A stretch of DNA of 64,000 bases from Butyrivibrio sp. MC2021 (GCF_000621605.1 NZ_JHXX01000007.1:1-64000), one strand, 5' to 3'; shown: positions 34,484 to 44,117, numbered from the stretch's first letter. The notes: generated by a model not told the origin, from the sequence alone. Translations and numbers: made by a program.

Positions 34484-35464
34484 TCAGTTATTCGGGCCCC
34501 AATCAGGTATTGAATTGGGAACCGGTCCTACGTTATTACCCTGTGGCTGGTTGGGTGTCCACTGGGCCCCGGAAGGCATATTTTGATTCACCGGATTCAT
34601 CTGAGGCTGCTGTCCTGCAGGATTCCACATATTGTTCTGCATTCCCTGAGTTTTTCCCATTGCCATAGGATTGGGATTACTTACGGGAGTCATGCCGCCG
34701 TTATAATTCTCATACATCTCTGCCATCTTCTCTTTCTTTCTGGCTGAGAAATAAAGGAAAAGTCCTGTTCCCAGTACTGCAAACATTCCCAAAACAAGGA
34801 TCAGATAATCCAGACTCTCAATAAGTCCTCCGCCCTGCCCGCCTGCTGCAGCAGCAGAACCATCAAGGCTAAAGTATGCATGAATGGACTGGTCACTGCC
34901 AAGATCAAAGAGATCCCACTGAAGGGAAGCGCCTTCATCCGAAACATATGGTGCATCATGATCATATGCAGGTGAAGGAAGATAAAGAGTAATTCTGGCA
35001 GAAGCGCCATAGGCCTCAACAGTCTGTTTTAATTGTTCGATAGACTCTGATCCTTCATCGCTAAAGAGATTCCAGTCTATAGAGCAGTCATTGCCATCTA
35101 TTGTCATGTTGAATCTTCCGGGGCCAAAGCCTGCAAATTCCATTCCGGAACCCTCAACATATAAATTATTCATTGTCTCATTGATATCCACGTTCTGGGC
35201 TGAAACCACATACCCCTCGTAGCCGTCCTTATCATAATCCTGAACAGTAAAACCGCGGTCCTGAAGTTCATCAAAGATGGGAGACATATCATACTTATCC
35301 GGTTCCAATCCGGCTGCCTCCAGCTCACTGATATTAGTCGCATAAAGAATTGCTATCGAGCCCGTTCCGTCACTGTTTATCTGGAACATATTCTCGTATT
35401 TTCCGCACCCCATAAGACATACGGCAAGAAACGCCATCACCAGAATACATTTAATTCGTTTCAT
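34484..35464 (-). CDS. LppM-like membrane-anchored lipoprotein
   Basis: About 326 residues. A lipoprotein signal peptide ends in the lipobox LMGC (Cys near 19). A domain of about 200 residues follows ('MFQINSDGTGSIAILYATNI'), resembling the LppM family (signal, Cys, then a beta-rich domain with a 'DGTG' start). A second membrane helix ('LDYLILVLGMFAVLGTGLFL') lies around 235-255, and a Asn/Gln/Pro/Met-rich cytoplasmic tail closes the protein. The start at 35464 has AGGAGGAAG upstream; an upstream in-frame extension to 35590 runs through the ABC-operon terminator and is not credible. The function is unknown. Confidence 0.8.
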   Translation of the reverse strand: MKRIKCILVMAFLAVCLMGCGKYENMFQINSDGTGSIAILYATNISELEAAGLEPDKYDMSPIFDELQDRGFTVQDYDKDGYEGYVVSAQNVDINETMNNLYVEGSGMEFAGFGPGRFNMTIDGNDCSIDWNLFSDEGSESIEQLKQTVEAYGASARITLYLPSPAYDHDAPYVSDEGASLQWDLFDLGSDQSIHAYFSLDGSAAAAGGQGGGLIESLDYLILVLGMFAVLGTGLFLYFSARKKEKMAEMYENYNGGMTPVSNPNPMAMGKTQGMQNNMWNPAGQQPQMNPVNQNMPSGAQWTPNQPQGNNVGPVPNSIPDWGPNN

Positions 35465-35552
35465 ACTTCCTCCTAAAACTAAGATCTTTCGATCCTTTCC
35501 TAACTCCCAACACAATAACATAAAATGCCCTGTTTTTCTATACCAAAACGGC

Positions 35553-35586
35553 GAAAAACCATGGCATCGGGGAATGCCATGGTTCT
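35553..35586 (-). terminator. Terminator of the sugar ABC transporter operon
   Basis: AACCATGGCAT and ATGCCATGGTT form a perfect 11-bp stem with a 6-nt loop, followed on the minus strand by TTTTTCG. It lies about 85 bp after the last permease gene. Confidence 0.88.
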
Positions 35587-35670
35587 TCAAAAAACGCTTA
35601 TAAAAGGAAAGAGTAAAAACCTTAACCCAAGGAAAAACTTGGATGTAAGATTAGGAGGATAGCTACTCCA

Positions 35671-36546
35671 TTAACCCTTAACGCCTCCAAGTGTTACACC
35701 ACCAACGATGTATCTTGAAAGCAACAGATAAACAACGATAACAGGGAAGATTGAGAATGCTATCATTACGTAAACCTGTCCCATATCAAACTTAAGCCAG
35801 TCAGCTGAACGCAACTGAGCAATAAGAATAGGAAGTGTCTTCTTTGTATCAGTATGAAGTACCAGTGCAGGAGTGAAGTAGTTATTCCAGCTGGTTACGA
35901 AGCAGAAGATTGCCTGAACGGCGATGGCCGGCTTCATAAGAGGTACAACGATCTGATTAAAGGTTCTGAACTCGCCTGATCCGTCGATACGTGCTGCCTC
36001 TACAAGAGAAAGAGGAAGTGTAGCATCCATGTACTGCTTCATATAGAAGAATACTGCAGGTGCTGCAACAGCAGGTACAATAAGAGGAACAAAGCTGTCA
36101 TCAAGCTTCATCTTGTCGATCAACTGCAGGAAACCAAGAGCGGTAACCTGTGTAGGGATCATCATAACTGCAAGGATGAATGTAAACATAAACTTCTTAA
36201 GCTTGAAGTCATAAGCATGAATAGCATAAGCAGTCATTGTTGAGAAATATGTTGAAAGAACTGCTGATGCAAGAGCAACAAACAGAGAGTTAATAATACC
36301 GCTGAAGATAGGAAGTGTTCCGTTCTTCAGATTGATCCAGTTCTCCAAAAGGTGTGTACTGGGAATAGCGGTAAATCCTCTGGTAAGCTCTGAATTGGAT
36401 CTGGACGCATTGATAAACAATACATAGAACCAGAAAAGGCACAGAAATGATACCAAAACAAGTACGATATATGCGATTAGACGCCTAGCGTGGACGGATG
36501 CTCTGTTCTCATCCTGACCTGCCATTTTACTTACATTATCTGCCAT
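35671..36546 (-). CDS. Carbohydrate ABC transporter permease (MalG/AraQ type)
   Basis: 291 residues with six membrane helices and the inner-membrane permease EAA loop ('EAARIDGSGEFRTFNQIVVP', about residues 193-212) that contacts the ATPase. It belongs to the CUT1 sugar importer group. No ATPase gene is in the operon, as is usual for CUT1 systems that share MsmK/UgpC-type ATPases. It follows the MalF-type permease by 15 bp. Context with GH94 cellobiose phosphorylase makes cellobiose or cellodextrins the likely substrate. Confidence 0.93.
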   Translation of the reverse strand: MADNVSKMAGQDENRASVHARRLIAYIVLVLVSFLCLFWFYVLFINASRSNSELTRGFTAIPSTHLLENWINLKNGTLPIFSGIINSLFVALASAVLSTYFSTMTAYAIHAYDFKLKKFMFTFILAVMMIPTQVTALGFLQLIDKMKLDDSFVPLIVPAVAAPAVFFYMKQYMDATLPLSLVEAARIDGSGEFRTFNQIVVPLMKPAIAVQAIFCFVTSWNNYFTPALVLHTDTKKTLPILIAQLRSADWLKFDMGQVYVMIAFSIFPVIVVYLLLSRYIVGGVTLGGVKG

Positions 36547-36561
36547 TTTTGTCTCTCCTCA

Positions 36562-37470
36562 TCACTTAGTTTCTTTTTGAGCAGTAAACTTAAACACTAT
36601 AAGGCTAAGAATACCGGTAATGATGAACATGAATACTGAAAGTGCACCGGCAAGACCGTAGTTCTTACTGAACAGATGCTTATTCAAATACATGATCAAT
36701 GTCATTGATGAACGCATAGGATCTCCGGATCCGTTAGTAAGGATCTGAGGAACATCGAACATCTGGAGACCACCGATAAGTGATGTGATCATTACGAAAA
36801 TAAGAATTGGTCTGAGCAGTGGCAATGTAATCTTATAGAAAATCTGAGTAGCTGTAGCACCGTCAACCTGTGCTGCCTCAAAGAGTGAAGGGTCGATACC
36901 CATCATACCAGCCATCAGAAGAATTGTCGTATTTCCAAACCACATAACGCAGTTCATAAATGCAACCAGTGAGCGAACTGACCAGATATGTGACATGAAT
37001 TTGTATGGCTCAGCAATAAGACCCATATTTAAAAGCATTGAATTGATAGGGCCGCCATCTGCGAACAATGTGAAGAACAACATTGAGAAAGCAGATGCCA
37101 TGATAAGGTTGGGCATGTAGATTACTGTTTTAAAGAATCCCTGGCACTTAAGTCTGAGTGATGGATCAGTGAACCATGCACCAAGAAGAAGTGAAAGGAC
37201 AATCTGTGGAATAAAGCCCATTATCCACATAATCATTGTGTTCTTGAAATATGTGGGAAGGTCTCCGTTGGAAATGATTGTGATATAGTTCTGAACACCG
37301 ATAAATGTTGGACCGATCTGTTTAAGTCCTGAACGATAGTTCTCGAAAAATGAATTGTAGACAGTTGTTACAAGCGGTATCATCTGGAATACAAGATAAA
37401 CAACAACAAAAGGTATTAAGAAGATATATCCCCATTTGTTGTAGCTTACAACTTTACTTCTCTTCTTCAT
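36562..37470 (-). CDS. Carbohydrate ABC transporter permease (MalF/UgpA type)
   Basis: 302 residues, six or more membrane helices ('WGYIFLIPFVVVYLVFQMIP' first) and the EAA loop 'EAAQVDGATATQIFYKITLP'. It is the partner of the MalG-type permease encoded next. I chose the ATG at 37470 (MKKRSKVVSYNKWGY) because AAGGGGA precedes it; longer frames begin in the spacer without a ribosome site. The binding-protein gene ends 136 bp upstream on the same strand. Confidence 0.93.
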   Translation of the reverse strand: MKKRSKVVSYNKWGYIFLIPFVVVYLVFQMIPLVTTVYNSFFENYRSGLKQIGPTFIGVQNYITIISNGDLPTYFKNTMIMWIMGFIPQIVLSLLLGAWFTDPSLRLKCQGFFKTVIYMPNLIMASAFSMLFFTLFADGGPINSMLLNMGLIAEPYKFMSHIWSVRSLVAFMNCVMWFGNTTILLMAGMMGIDPSLFEAAQVDGATATQIFYKITLPLLRPILIFVMITSLIGGLQMFDVPQILTNGSGDPMRSSMTLIMYLNKHLFSKNYGLAGALSVFMFIITGILSLIVFKFTAQKETK

Positions 37471-37606
37471 AAGCGTCCCCTTTAAACTTTTCCTATTTCT
37501 TTTTTTAATATGGGGCGCACGGTCAAACCAATGCGCCCCTTTCCTTTTCCTCACAATAGCCGCAGATACACTCACCTACGTATTGCCGAATTGTAGTCTC
37601 AACAGA

Positions 37607-39043
37607 TTAGTCTGTTGTAAGTTCAGGATACTTCTCTACGATAGCCTTCTTGAAGATCTCAAGAGCCTCGTCAAGAGTAGCGTTTCCATCGAAGTAGTTC
37701 TTCATTGCTCTCTGGAACTCTTCGTTACATCCCTGATCGTATGCACCCTGGTTTGAAAGGTCACACTTCTCAGCACCTGTGCAGAACATTCCAAGAGGAT
37801 TCTGTCCACCGAATACTGAGAATGCATAAGCATCATCAGCTGCAGCCTTTTCCATAGCAGGCTTGTTGTTTACGAAATCTGAATCCTTAGCAACGATGTC
37901 AAGCATGATCTCTTCATTGCATGTAAGCTGCTTCATGATATCACCAACGAGAGTCGGGTTATCTGTTCCAGTTGCACCGCAGATCCATGTGCCGCCCCAG
38001 AAGAAGCCCTGAGGTCCCTCAGTTGCGCCCCAACCACCAAGGTTAGCGATTGAACCATCTTCATTAGCTGCCATACAGAAGTTGATAAGCCATGCAGGTC
38101 CAAAGTAGCAGAATACCTTTCCATCAGGATAGAAGCCCTTTGACCAGTCATCTGACCAAAGATCAGATGTTGTTGTCATCTTCTCGTCTGCCATCTTCTT
38201 TGAAAGCTCAACCCACTTCATAAGGTTATCATCGATAACAACCTTGCCGTTCTGTACCCACTGGCCAGAAACGTTGTTAGAGAATACACGATAAGCATCG
38301 TTTGTTGTAGCTGTCATGTTGTAACCAGCTGCCTTCATTGTGTCAGCTGTAGCTGAGAATGTATCCCAGTCAGCAACTGCCTTCTGAACCTCTGCAGGAT
38401 CATCTGATCCAAGAACTTCCTTAGCAGCCTCACGGTTGTAGATAAGTACACCAGGGCAGCCCTGCCATGAAACACCCTTAAGAGTGCCTGTAGAATCTGT
38501 CATAACGTCCTGTGTGTACTTGTACTGATTTGCAAGGTCAGCATCTGTAAGACCGAAATCAGCAACAGGTGCTGTGTACTCTGTGTCAACATACTTAAGA
38601 GCGTAGTCAGCCTCAACAAGGAAAATATCAATCTTGTCATCAGCAGCTGCATCAGCCTGCTTAAGAAGTGTCTCATCCAGGTTGTTCTGATAAGCATTGT
38701 CATCACTAGGTGTAATATTCCATACAACGCTTACATCACCGATTGTACCATGAGTAGCATCAACCTCTGTATATCCAGGATAGTGATCTTTAAGTCTTGA
38801 CTTAAACTCCTCGTTCCAACAGTAGATGTTAAGAACCTTTCCCTCTTCAGCTGCGGGCTCAGCAACTTCTGCTGTCTCAGCTGTCTCTGCAGCAGGCTCA
38901 GCCTCAGCAGGTGCAGCAGTCTCTTCAACTGTTGTTGTTGCAGGTGTCTCTGCAGCAGGTGTTGCAGCTGTCTCGCCGCAAGCGGTAATCATTCCGGCTA
39001 CCATTGTAGCTGAAAGGATAACACCAAGTAACTTTTTCTTCAT
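37607..39043 (-). CDS. Sugar-binding lipoprotein of the ABC transporter
   Basis: 478 residues. Lipoprotein signal 'LGVILSATMVAGMITACG' with Cys at about 22, then an Ala/Glu/Thr/Pro-rich linker of about 45 residues that spaces the domain from the membrane, then a CUT1-type solute-binding fold ('VLNIYCWNEEFKSRLKDHYP', 'GVSWQGCPGVLIYNREAAKE'). It captures the sugar for the two permeases encoded downstream. GGAGGT precedes the ATG at 39043. It is the first transporter gene after the LacI regulator on the same strand. The cellobiose or cellodextrin specificity is inferred from the divergent GH94 gene. Confidence 0.93.
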   Translation of the reverse strand: MKKKLLGVILSATMVAGMITACGETAATPAAETPATTTVEETAAPAEAEPAAETAETAEVAEPAAEEGKVLNIYCWNEEFKSRLKDHYPGYTEVDATHGTIGDVSVVWNITPSDDNAYQNNLDETLLKQADAAADDKIDIFLVEADYALKYVDTEYTAPVADFGLTDADLANQYKYTQDVMTDSTGTLKGVSWQGCPGVLIYNREAAKEVLGSDDPAEVQKAVADWDTFSATADTMKAAGYNMTATTNDAYRVFSNNVSGQWVQNGKVVIDDNLMKWVELSKKMADEKMTTTSDLWSDDWSKGFYPDGKVFCYFGPAWLINFCMAANEDGSIANLGGWGATEGPQGFFWGGTWICGATGTDNPTLVGDIMKQLTCNEEIMLDIVAKDSDFVNNKPAMEKAAADDAYAFSVFGGQNPLGMFCTGAEKCDLSNQGAYDQGCNEEFQRAMKNYFDGNATLDEALEIFKKAIVEKYPELTTD

Positions 39044-39096
39044 AACCAAATTACCTCCATCTCCCTTTTTTAAAAAATTTGTGAGTTAATTTTATC

Positions 39097-39118
39097 TAAA
39101 ACAGCTTATGCCGTTTTA
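39097..39118. promoter_or_regulatory. Imperfect palindrome before the sugar-binding lipoprotein gene
   Basis: TAAAACAGC-N4-GCCGTTTTA is a near-palindrome about 55 bp before the start of the binding-protein gene. It could be an operator or a weak hairpin after the lacI gene. Confidence 0.35.
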
Positions 39119-39129
39119 AATCTGAATGA

Positions 39130-40188
39130 TTATACAATCTTTCTTTCCTTTGCCTGTTCCCTGGAAAGAATCTTTTTAACTGTCTGGCCCTCTTCAAGTT
39201 TGCCGCCTACAACAATCTGTTCAATAAGTGTTCCCTTGGGATTGTTGATAAGATCAATGAGCTTCATGGCAGCCATTCTGCCGATCTTCTCAGTGTCCTG
39301 TACTACGGTTGTAAGCTTGGGACTGATTCTGCCAACCAATTCGATACCGTCGTATCCTACTATGGAAACATCTTCCGGTATGCAAAGTCCTCTCTGCCTG
39401 ATGGCATTGATTCCTCCGAAGGATGCCACATCATCGGGATAAAAGATCACTGTGGGCGGATCGGGAAGATTCAGCAGCTTGTTGGTAGCTACGAATGCTG
39501 ACTCCGAATCTCTGTAAGGAGAAGCAATCACATACTCATCCGGAACCTCCACATCAAGATCCTGTAATGTCTTATAAAAAGAAGAAAGTCTGCTCTGGGT
39601 AACGGAAGATTCCATACCATGTATATAAGCTATCTTCCTATGTCCCATATCATATACATATTTGACAAGTTCCTTCATTCCGGAAACATTGTCAGATACA
39701 ACTGCTATCCTGTTGTAAAACAGGTGGTCAATGGTCACTACCGGGATATTACTCTTAACAAGTTCATCAACTTCAGGATCGGAGAAATCAACACAAGCTA
39801 TCATGACTCCGTCAAATCCTCTGTATATAGCATGTGAGAGATATGACATATTGTTGATCCTGGCCTTGCCACCATTGATGAAGGTAATATCAAAGCCATT
39901 CTCCTCAGCGGTTCTCTTGAAGCTGTCCAGCACATGATTGAAATAGTCATGTGTAAGTCCGCTGTTGGCCTCATCCACAAACAGAACTCCGATATTGTTA
40001 CTTCTGTTGGTCTTGAGTGCCTGGGCCGCTGCATTGGGTCTGTACCCCAGCTGCTCAGCAACCTCCCTTATTCTCTCCTTGGTGTCCTTGCCGATATCGC
40101 TGTGATCATTCAGTGCCTTGGACACTGTCGCTACCGATACACCGCAGGCCTTGGAGATATCTTTTAGTGAAACCATTCTCCTTGTCAT
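39130..40188 (-). CDS. LacI family regulator of the cellobiose locus
   Basis: 352 residues. HTH 'VSLKDISKACGVSVATVSKA', hinge 'NAAAQALKTNRS', then the sugar-sensing core ('PTVIFYPDDVASFGGINAIR', 'PEDVSIVGYDGIELVGRISP'). It sits upstream of the binding-protein and permease genes and divergent from cellobiose phosphorylase, so it most likely represses both in the absence of cellobiose or a phosphorylated derivative. The first ATG (40188) is taken; the second ATG four codons later has an AAGGAG too close to it. CGTTTTCG-type sequences overlap its own promoter region. Confidence 0.92.
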   Translation of the reverse strand: MTRRMVSLKDISKACGVSVATVSKALNDHSDIGKDTKERIREVAEQLGYRPNAAAQALKTNRSNNIGVLFVDEANSGLTHDYFNHVLDSFKRTAEENGFDITFINGGKARINNMSYLSHAIYRGFDGVMIACVDFSDPEVDELVKSNIPVVTIDHLFYNRIAVVSDNVSGMKELVKYVYDMGHRKIAYIHGMESSVTQSRLSSFYKTLQDLDVEVPDEYVIASPYRDSESAFVATNKLLNLPDPPTVIFYPDDVASFGGINAIRQRGLCIPEDVSIVGYDGIELVGRISPKLTTVVQDTEKIGRMAAMKLIDLINNPKGTLIEQIVVGGKLEEGQTVKKILSREQAKERKIV

Positions 40189-40217
40189 AGCAACCTTTGT
40201 TTCTTTGTTTTTGTACT

Positions 40218-40232
40218 TAATCGTTTTCGTAT
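40218..40232. promoter_or_regulatory. LacI-type operator-like site in the lacI leader
   Basis: AATCGTTTTCGTATT shares CGTTTTCG with the site near 40384 on the other side of the spacer. Placed just downstream of a TATATT -10 on the minus strand, it suits autorepression. Confidence 0.4.
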
Positions 40233-40378
40233 TTTAAATATACAACACATTGACACCAAAAGCAATAGCATTTTAAATTCTTTTGTGCACATTTTATATT
40301 TTTGTGGCATTTCAACAATTCTGTTATCTCTTTTTCATACATTTTTAAATATCAGGTCATATTTTGTTCATAGTTTTA

Positions 40379-40402
40379 GTAAACGTTTTCGTTTGTTTTC
40401 GT
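40379..40402. promoter_or_regulatory. Repeated CGTTTTCGTTT operator-like sequence
   Basis: GTAAACGTTTTCGTTTG is followed at once by a second TTTTCGTTG. The AAACG/CGTTT pattern is that of LacI-family sites. It lies midway between the divergent lacI and GH94 genes. Confidence 0.4.
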
Positions 40403-40446
40403 TGTTTTGAGTTTCGTTAAGTTAGTATCGTTTTATCGTTCCACGT

Positions 40447-40461
40447 ATGAAACCGCTTTCA
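40447..40461. promoter_or_regulatory. Candidate cre site (CcpA binding)
   Basis: ATGAAACCGCTTTCA matches the catabolite-responsive-element consensus WTGNAANCGNWNNCA at every defined position. Its place about 55 bp upstream of the GH94 promoter -35 fits catabolite control. Confidence 0.6.
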
Positions 40462-40516
40462 CGAAACGCTATGTTTTCCTTGGGTTTTCAGTGTTTTTGC
40501 CCCATGAAAATTGTTG

Positions 40517-40545
40517 TTGCAATAAGCGCAATTCTCATATATAAT
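40517..40545 (+). promoter_or_regulatory. Promoter of cellobiose phosphorylase
   Basis: TTGCAA (40517-40522) and TATAAT (40540-40545) are 17 nt apart. The operator palindrome begins 16 nt downstream of the -10. Confidence 0.72.
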
Positions 40546-40561
40546 GTGCCTAGTAATTTAT

Positions 40562-40575
40562 CTTAAACGTTTAAG
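40562..40575. promoter_or_regulatory. Perfect 14-bp palindromic operator before cellobiose phosphorylase
   Basis: CTTAAACGTTTAAG is a perfect palindrome centred on CG, the hallmark of LacI-family operators. It sits between the transcription start and the ribosome site GGGAGG, where a repressor would block elongation. Confidence 0.7.
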
Positions 40576-40595
40576 TGTAAACGGGAGGTTATGTA

Positions 40596-43040
40596 ATGAA
40601 ATACGGCTTTTTTGATGACAATGCCCTTGAGTACGTAATAACTACTCCGAAGACTCCGCTTCCTTGGATCAACTACCTTGGCAACAAGGAGTTCTTCACT
40701 CTTATTTCCAATACCTGCGGCGGTTATACCTTTTATAAGGATGCCAAACTTTTAAGACTTACACGTTATCGTTACAACAATGTTCCTTATGATAACAACG
40801 GTAAGTACTTCTATATTAAAGATACAACTGATGATGTTGTATGGAATCCGGGATGGCAGCCTGTAAAGACAGCTCTTGATTCTTATGAGTGCCGTCACGG
40901 ACTTGGTTACAGCAGATTTACTTCCTCCAAGAACAAGGTTGAGGCAAGCGTTCTTACCTTCGTTCCCATGAATGACAACTGCGAAGTTTCCAAGATCACT
41001 CTTACTAATAATAAAGAAACAACAGCGAAGCTTTCACTTTTCTCATATGTTGAGTGGTGTCTCTGGAACGCAGACGACGATATGAAGAACTTCCAGAGAA
41101 ACCTTAGCACCGGTGAGGTTGAGATCTCTGAGAACGGTTCAGTTCTTTTCCATAAGACCGAGTACAGAGAGCGTCGTAATCACTATGCTGTATACGCTGT
41201 CAACTCCAAGGTTGACGGTTTCGACACCAGCAGAGATGCATTCCTCGGTGCATACAACGGTCCCGACAGCCCTGATGTAGTTGCAGAGGGCAAGGCTACC
41301 AACTCCGTAGCAAGCGGATGGTCTCCTATCGCTTCTCATCAGATCAACGTAGAGCTTGCTCCCGGCGAGTCCAAGAGCTTCATCTTCGTTCTGGGTTACA
41401 TCGAAAATCCTGAGGACGACAAGTGGGAAGCTCCCAGTGTTATTAATAAGAAGCCTGCTTTTGCAATGCTTGACAGATATAAGACAGACGCTGATGTTGA
41501 CAAGGCTTTCGAAGAGCTCAAGAACTATTGGAAAGAGCTTCTTAGCATCTACCATGTATCTTCTTCCAACGAGAAGGTTGACCGCATGGTAAATATCTGG
41601 AACCAGTATCAGTGTATGGTTACCTTCAACATGTCACGTTCCGCTTCCTACTATGAGTCAGGAATCGGCCGTGGAATGGGATTCAGAGATTCCTGCCAGG
41701 ATCTTCTCGGATTCGTACATCTCATTCCCGACAGAGCAAGAGAGCGTATCATCGATATCGCTTCCACACAGTTCCAGGATGGAAGCGCTTATCACCAGTA
41801 TCAGCCTCTTACCAAGAAGGGTAACTCAGATATCGGTTCAGGCTTTAACGATGATCCTTTATGGCTCATTGCAGGTACCAGCGCATACATCAGAGAGACA
41901 GGAGATCTTTCTATATTAAAAGAGATCGTTCCTTTCGATAATGATATGAGTGTTGCTAAGACACTTATGGAACACCTTAAGTGCTCCTTCAACTTCACAG
42001 CAACTCACAAGGGACCTCACGGTCTTCCTCTTATCGGCCGTGCAGACTGGAATGACTGCCTTAACCTTAACTGCTTCTCAGAGCATCCCGGTGAATCCTT
42101 CCAGACCTTCGGACCTTCAGAGGGACCTGTTGCAGAGTCAGTATTCATCGCCGGAATGTTTGTTAAGTACGGTGAGGAATATGCTCAGCTGGCAGAACTC
42201 CTTGGAGATGAAGCCGAGGCTAAGCGCGCAAGAGAAGAAGTTGCAAAGGTTTACGAGGCAGCTATCACAGCAGGTTGGGACGGCGAATGGTTCGTTCGTG
42301 CTTACGATGCTAATTCCAACAAGGTTGGATCAAAAGAGTGTGAAGAGGGTCAGATCTACATCGAGCCCCAGGGCTTCTGCGTACTGGCAGGCATCGGTGT
42401 TAAGGAAGGTCTCGCAGAGAAGGCTCTTAAGAGCGTTGAAGAGAGACTTGATACCAAGTACGGTGTAATGATCCTTCAGCCCGCTTATACCAAGTATCAC
42501 CTTGAACTTGGTGAAGTTAGCTCATATCCACCCGGATACAAGGAGAACGCCGGTATCTTCTGCCACAACAATCCTTGGGTATCCATCGCTGAGACTGTTC
42601 TCGGACACGGCGACAGAGCCTTCGATATCTACAAGAAGACCTGCCCTGCTTATGTTGAGGAGATCAGCGACATCCACTGCACAGAGCCATACGTATACTC
42701 ACAGATGGTTGCAGGCCGCGACGCCAAGTTCCACGGTCAGGGCAAGAACAGCTGGCTTACAGGTACAGCTGCATGGACCTTTGTAAATATCTCCCAGTAC
42801 ATCCTGGGTGTATATCCTACACATCAGGGTCTTTCCATCAATCCTTGCGTACCTGAAGGCTTTGGTGATTTCGAGCTCACACGTAAGTTCCGCGGTGCTA
42901 CCTACAAGATCTCCGTTAAGACCAATGGCGCTCAGAAGGGCATTTCCAAGCTTGTAGTTAACGGCAAGGAAGTAAGTGGCAACGTAATCCCTTACGATGC
43001 ATCCGTCAAGGAATACACCGTAGAAGCTATCATGGGTTGA
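40596..43040 (+). CDS. cbp: Cellobiose phosphorylase (GH94)
   Basis: 814 residues, the usual length of GH94 cellobiose phosphorylases. The N-terminal beta-sandwich starts '[20 protein letters not shown]'. The (alpha/alpha)6 barrel contains '[20 protein letters not shown]' and '[20 protein letters not shown]', whose Asp in ADWNDCLN corresponds to the catalytic acid of characterised enzymes. It splits cellobiose with phosphate into glucose 1-phosphate and glucose in the cytoplasm, saving one ATP. Cellodextrin phosphorylase is less likely given length and motif. GGGAGG precedes the ATG at 40596; the ATG at 40591 is followed at once by a stop. Divergent from the LacI/ABC importer genes and probably under the same repressor. 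Confidence 0.95.
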   Translation: MKYGFFDDNALEYVITTPKTPLPWINYLGNKEFFTLISNTCGGYTFYKDAKLLRLTRYRYNNVPYDNNGKYFYIKDTTDDVVWNPGWQPVKTALDSYECRHGLGYSRFTSSKNKVEASVLTFVPMNDNCEVSKITLTNNKETTAKLSLFSYVEWCLWNADDDMKNFQRNLSTGEVEISENGSVLFHKTEYRERRNHYAVYAVNSKVDGFDTSRDAFLGAYNGPDSPDVVAEGKATNSVASGWSPIASHQINVELAPGESKSFIFVLGYIENPEDDKWEAPSVINKKPAFAMLDRYKTDADVDKAFEELKNYWKELLSIYHVSSSNEKVDRMVNIWNQYQCMVTFNMSRSASYYESGIGRGMGFRDSCQDLLGFVHLIPDRARERIIDIASTQFQDGSAYHQYQPLTKKGNSDIGSGFNDDPLWLIAGTSAYIRETGDLSILKEIVPFDNDMSVAKTLMEHLKCSFNFTATHKGPHGLPLIGRADWNDCLNLNCFSEHPGESFQTFGPSEGPVAESVFIAGMFVKYGEEYAQLAELLGDEAEAKRAREEVAKVYEAAITAGWDGEWFVRAYDANSNKVGSKECEEGQIYIEPQGFCVLAGIGVKEGLAEKALKSVEERLDTKYGVMILQPAYTKYHLELGEVSSYPPGYKENAGIFCHNNPWVSIAETVLGHGDRAFDIYKKTCPAYVEEISDIHCTEPYVYSQMVAGRDAKFHGQGKNSWLTGTAAWTFVNISQYILGVYPTHQGLSINPCVPEGFGDFELTRKFRGATYKISVKTNGAQKGISKLVVNGKEVSGNVIPYDASVKEYTVEAIMG

Positions 43041-43062
43041 TGATTTGATTCATTAAAATTCA

Positions 43063-43104
43063 AAAAAACAGAAACAGCCTCATTTCGGCTGTTTCTGTTT
43101 TTTT
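43063..43104 (+). terminator. Terminator of cellobiose phosphorylase
   Basis: AAAACAGAAACAGCC and GGCTGTTTCTGTTTT pair fully around a short loop, with a T-run to 43104. Confidence 0.92.
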
Positions 43105-43162
43105 CATTTTATGAATCATCTTTTCCATCCTCTCAACCAACGAACTCCTGGGAGCATCCCAT

Positions 43163-43201
43163 AGACGTCAAAAATGCCATCTGACTAAGTCAGATGGCAT
43201 T
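43163..43201 (-). terminator. Terminator of the cold-shock gene
   Basis: AATGCCATCTGAC-TAA-GTCAGATGGCATT is a 13-bp perfect stem with a 3-nt loop (43173-43201). On the minus strand it is followed by TTTTGACG. It lies about 100 bp after the csp stop. Confidence 0.8.
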
Positions 43202-43302
43202 GTTTGATTAATCATTGTTACAATCTTGCGAATTCAAAATATATCTATATATTAGAATAAGGCACTTTGTAGTCTGATTAATTCGCTCTAATCACCCTAG
43301 AA

Positions 43303-43503
43303 TTAAAGCTTGTTTACGTTTACGGCCTGAGGTCCCTTTTCGCCCTGGATTACATCATACTCTACAGAAGCGCCCTCTTCGAGAGACTTGAAACCTTCCA
43401 TGTTGAGTCCTGAATAATGTACGAATACATCATTGCCAGCCTCGTCAGAAATGAAGCCGTAACCCTTCTGGTTGTTGAACCACTTAACAGTACCTTTGTT
43501 CAT
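43303..43503 (-). CDS. csp: Cold-shock domain protein
   Basis: 66 residues, one OB-fold cold-shock domain with RNP1 'KGYGFI' and RNP2 'VFVHY'. It binds single-stranded RNA/DNA and acts as an RNA chaperone. The ending 'GPQAVNV' is standard. GGAGG precedes the ATG. Its leader contains a perfect palindrome at the likely transcription start. Confidence 0.96.
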   Translation of the reverse strand: MNKGTVKWFNNQKGYGFISDEAGNDVFVHYSGLNMEGFKSLEEGASVEYDVIQGEKGPQAVNVNKL

Positions 43504-43539
43504 CGTAATACCTCCACTAAAAATAAAAAATAATCGTTC

Positions 43540-43590
43540 TGTTGTCTACGACAACATATTTAGATTATCACACATATGTACCAAAGTAAA
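43540..43590 (-). promoter_or_regulatory. csp promoter with palindrome at the transcription start
   Basis: On the minus strand TTTACT (43585-43590) and TAATCT (43562-43567) are 17 nt apart. TGTTGTC-N3-GACAACA (43540-43556) begins about 6 nt after the -10, so it covers the start site. It could be an operator or a 5'-end RNA hairpin. Confidence 0.55.
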
Positions 43591-43775
43591 GCGTTTAATG
43601 CCAATATCAGTTAAAAATGTGAAAATTTTGTGTCTTTATTATGTTGGAAAAAATGACCCCCTTTACTTTAGAGTTTTAGAGTGATAAAATGTTTAAGCAT
43701 GAAAGTGTTATAAGCGGAATACTAACCATATATGTACCACTTGTGCGTTTTAATAAATTTACGGAGGAATTACGA

Positions 43776-44063
43776 ATGAACAAAAAAATCAGAACAGATG
43801 CAGTTGATCACCTGTTTGACGCTATTCTTTGTCTTCAGAACAAGGAAGAGTGCTACAGCTTTTTCGAGGATCTTTGCACTGTTAATGAGCTTCTGTCACT
43901 GTCACAGAGATTTGAGGTGGCATCCATGCTCAGAGATCACAAGACTTATCTGGAGATTGCAGAGAAGACCGGTGCTTCAACTGCTACCATCAGCAGAGTT
44001 AACCGTTCCCTCAATTACGGTGATGACGGATATGAGCTTGTATTCGAGAGAATGCAGGAGTGA
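43776..44063 (+). CDS. YerC/YecD-family TrpR-like regulator
   Basis: 95 residues of the Trp-repressor superfamily: 'DHLFDAILCLQNKEECYSFF', 'LCTVNELLSLSQRFEVASML' and an HTH 'TYLEIAEKTGASTATISRVN' followed by 'RSLNYGDDGY'. This is the YerC/YecD subgroup, whose DNA targets are not established in most Firmicutes. GGAGGAAT precedes the ATG at 43776. An upstream in-frame extension has no ribosome site and an unlikely composition. Single gene with a terminator. Confidence 0.92.
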   Translation: MNKKIRTDAVDHLFDAILCLQNKEECYSFFEDLCTVNELLSLSQRFEVASMLRDHKTYLEIAEKTGASTATISRVNRSLNYGDDGYELVFERMQE

Positions 44064-44080
44064 TCGTTGATTAATATGAT

Positions 44081-44117
44081 AAAGGCTTGCGAAGCAGATA
44101 CTTCGCAAGCCTTTTTT
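44081..44117. terminator. Terminator after the YerC-like gene
   Basis: AAAGGCTTGCGAAG and CTTCGCAAGCCTTTT form a perfect stem with a short loop and a T-run on the plus strand; the convergent CPBP gene ends at its edge. Confidence 0.92.

Noticed and set aside
35465..35590. N-terminal extension of the LppM-like lipoprotein
   Set aside because: It runs through the terminator hairpin of the ABC operon, and a signal peptide starts cleanly at 35464.
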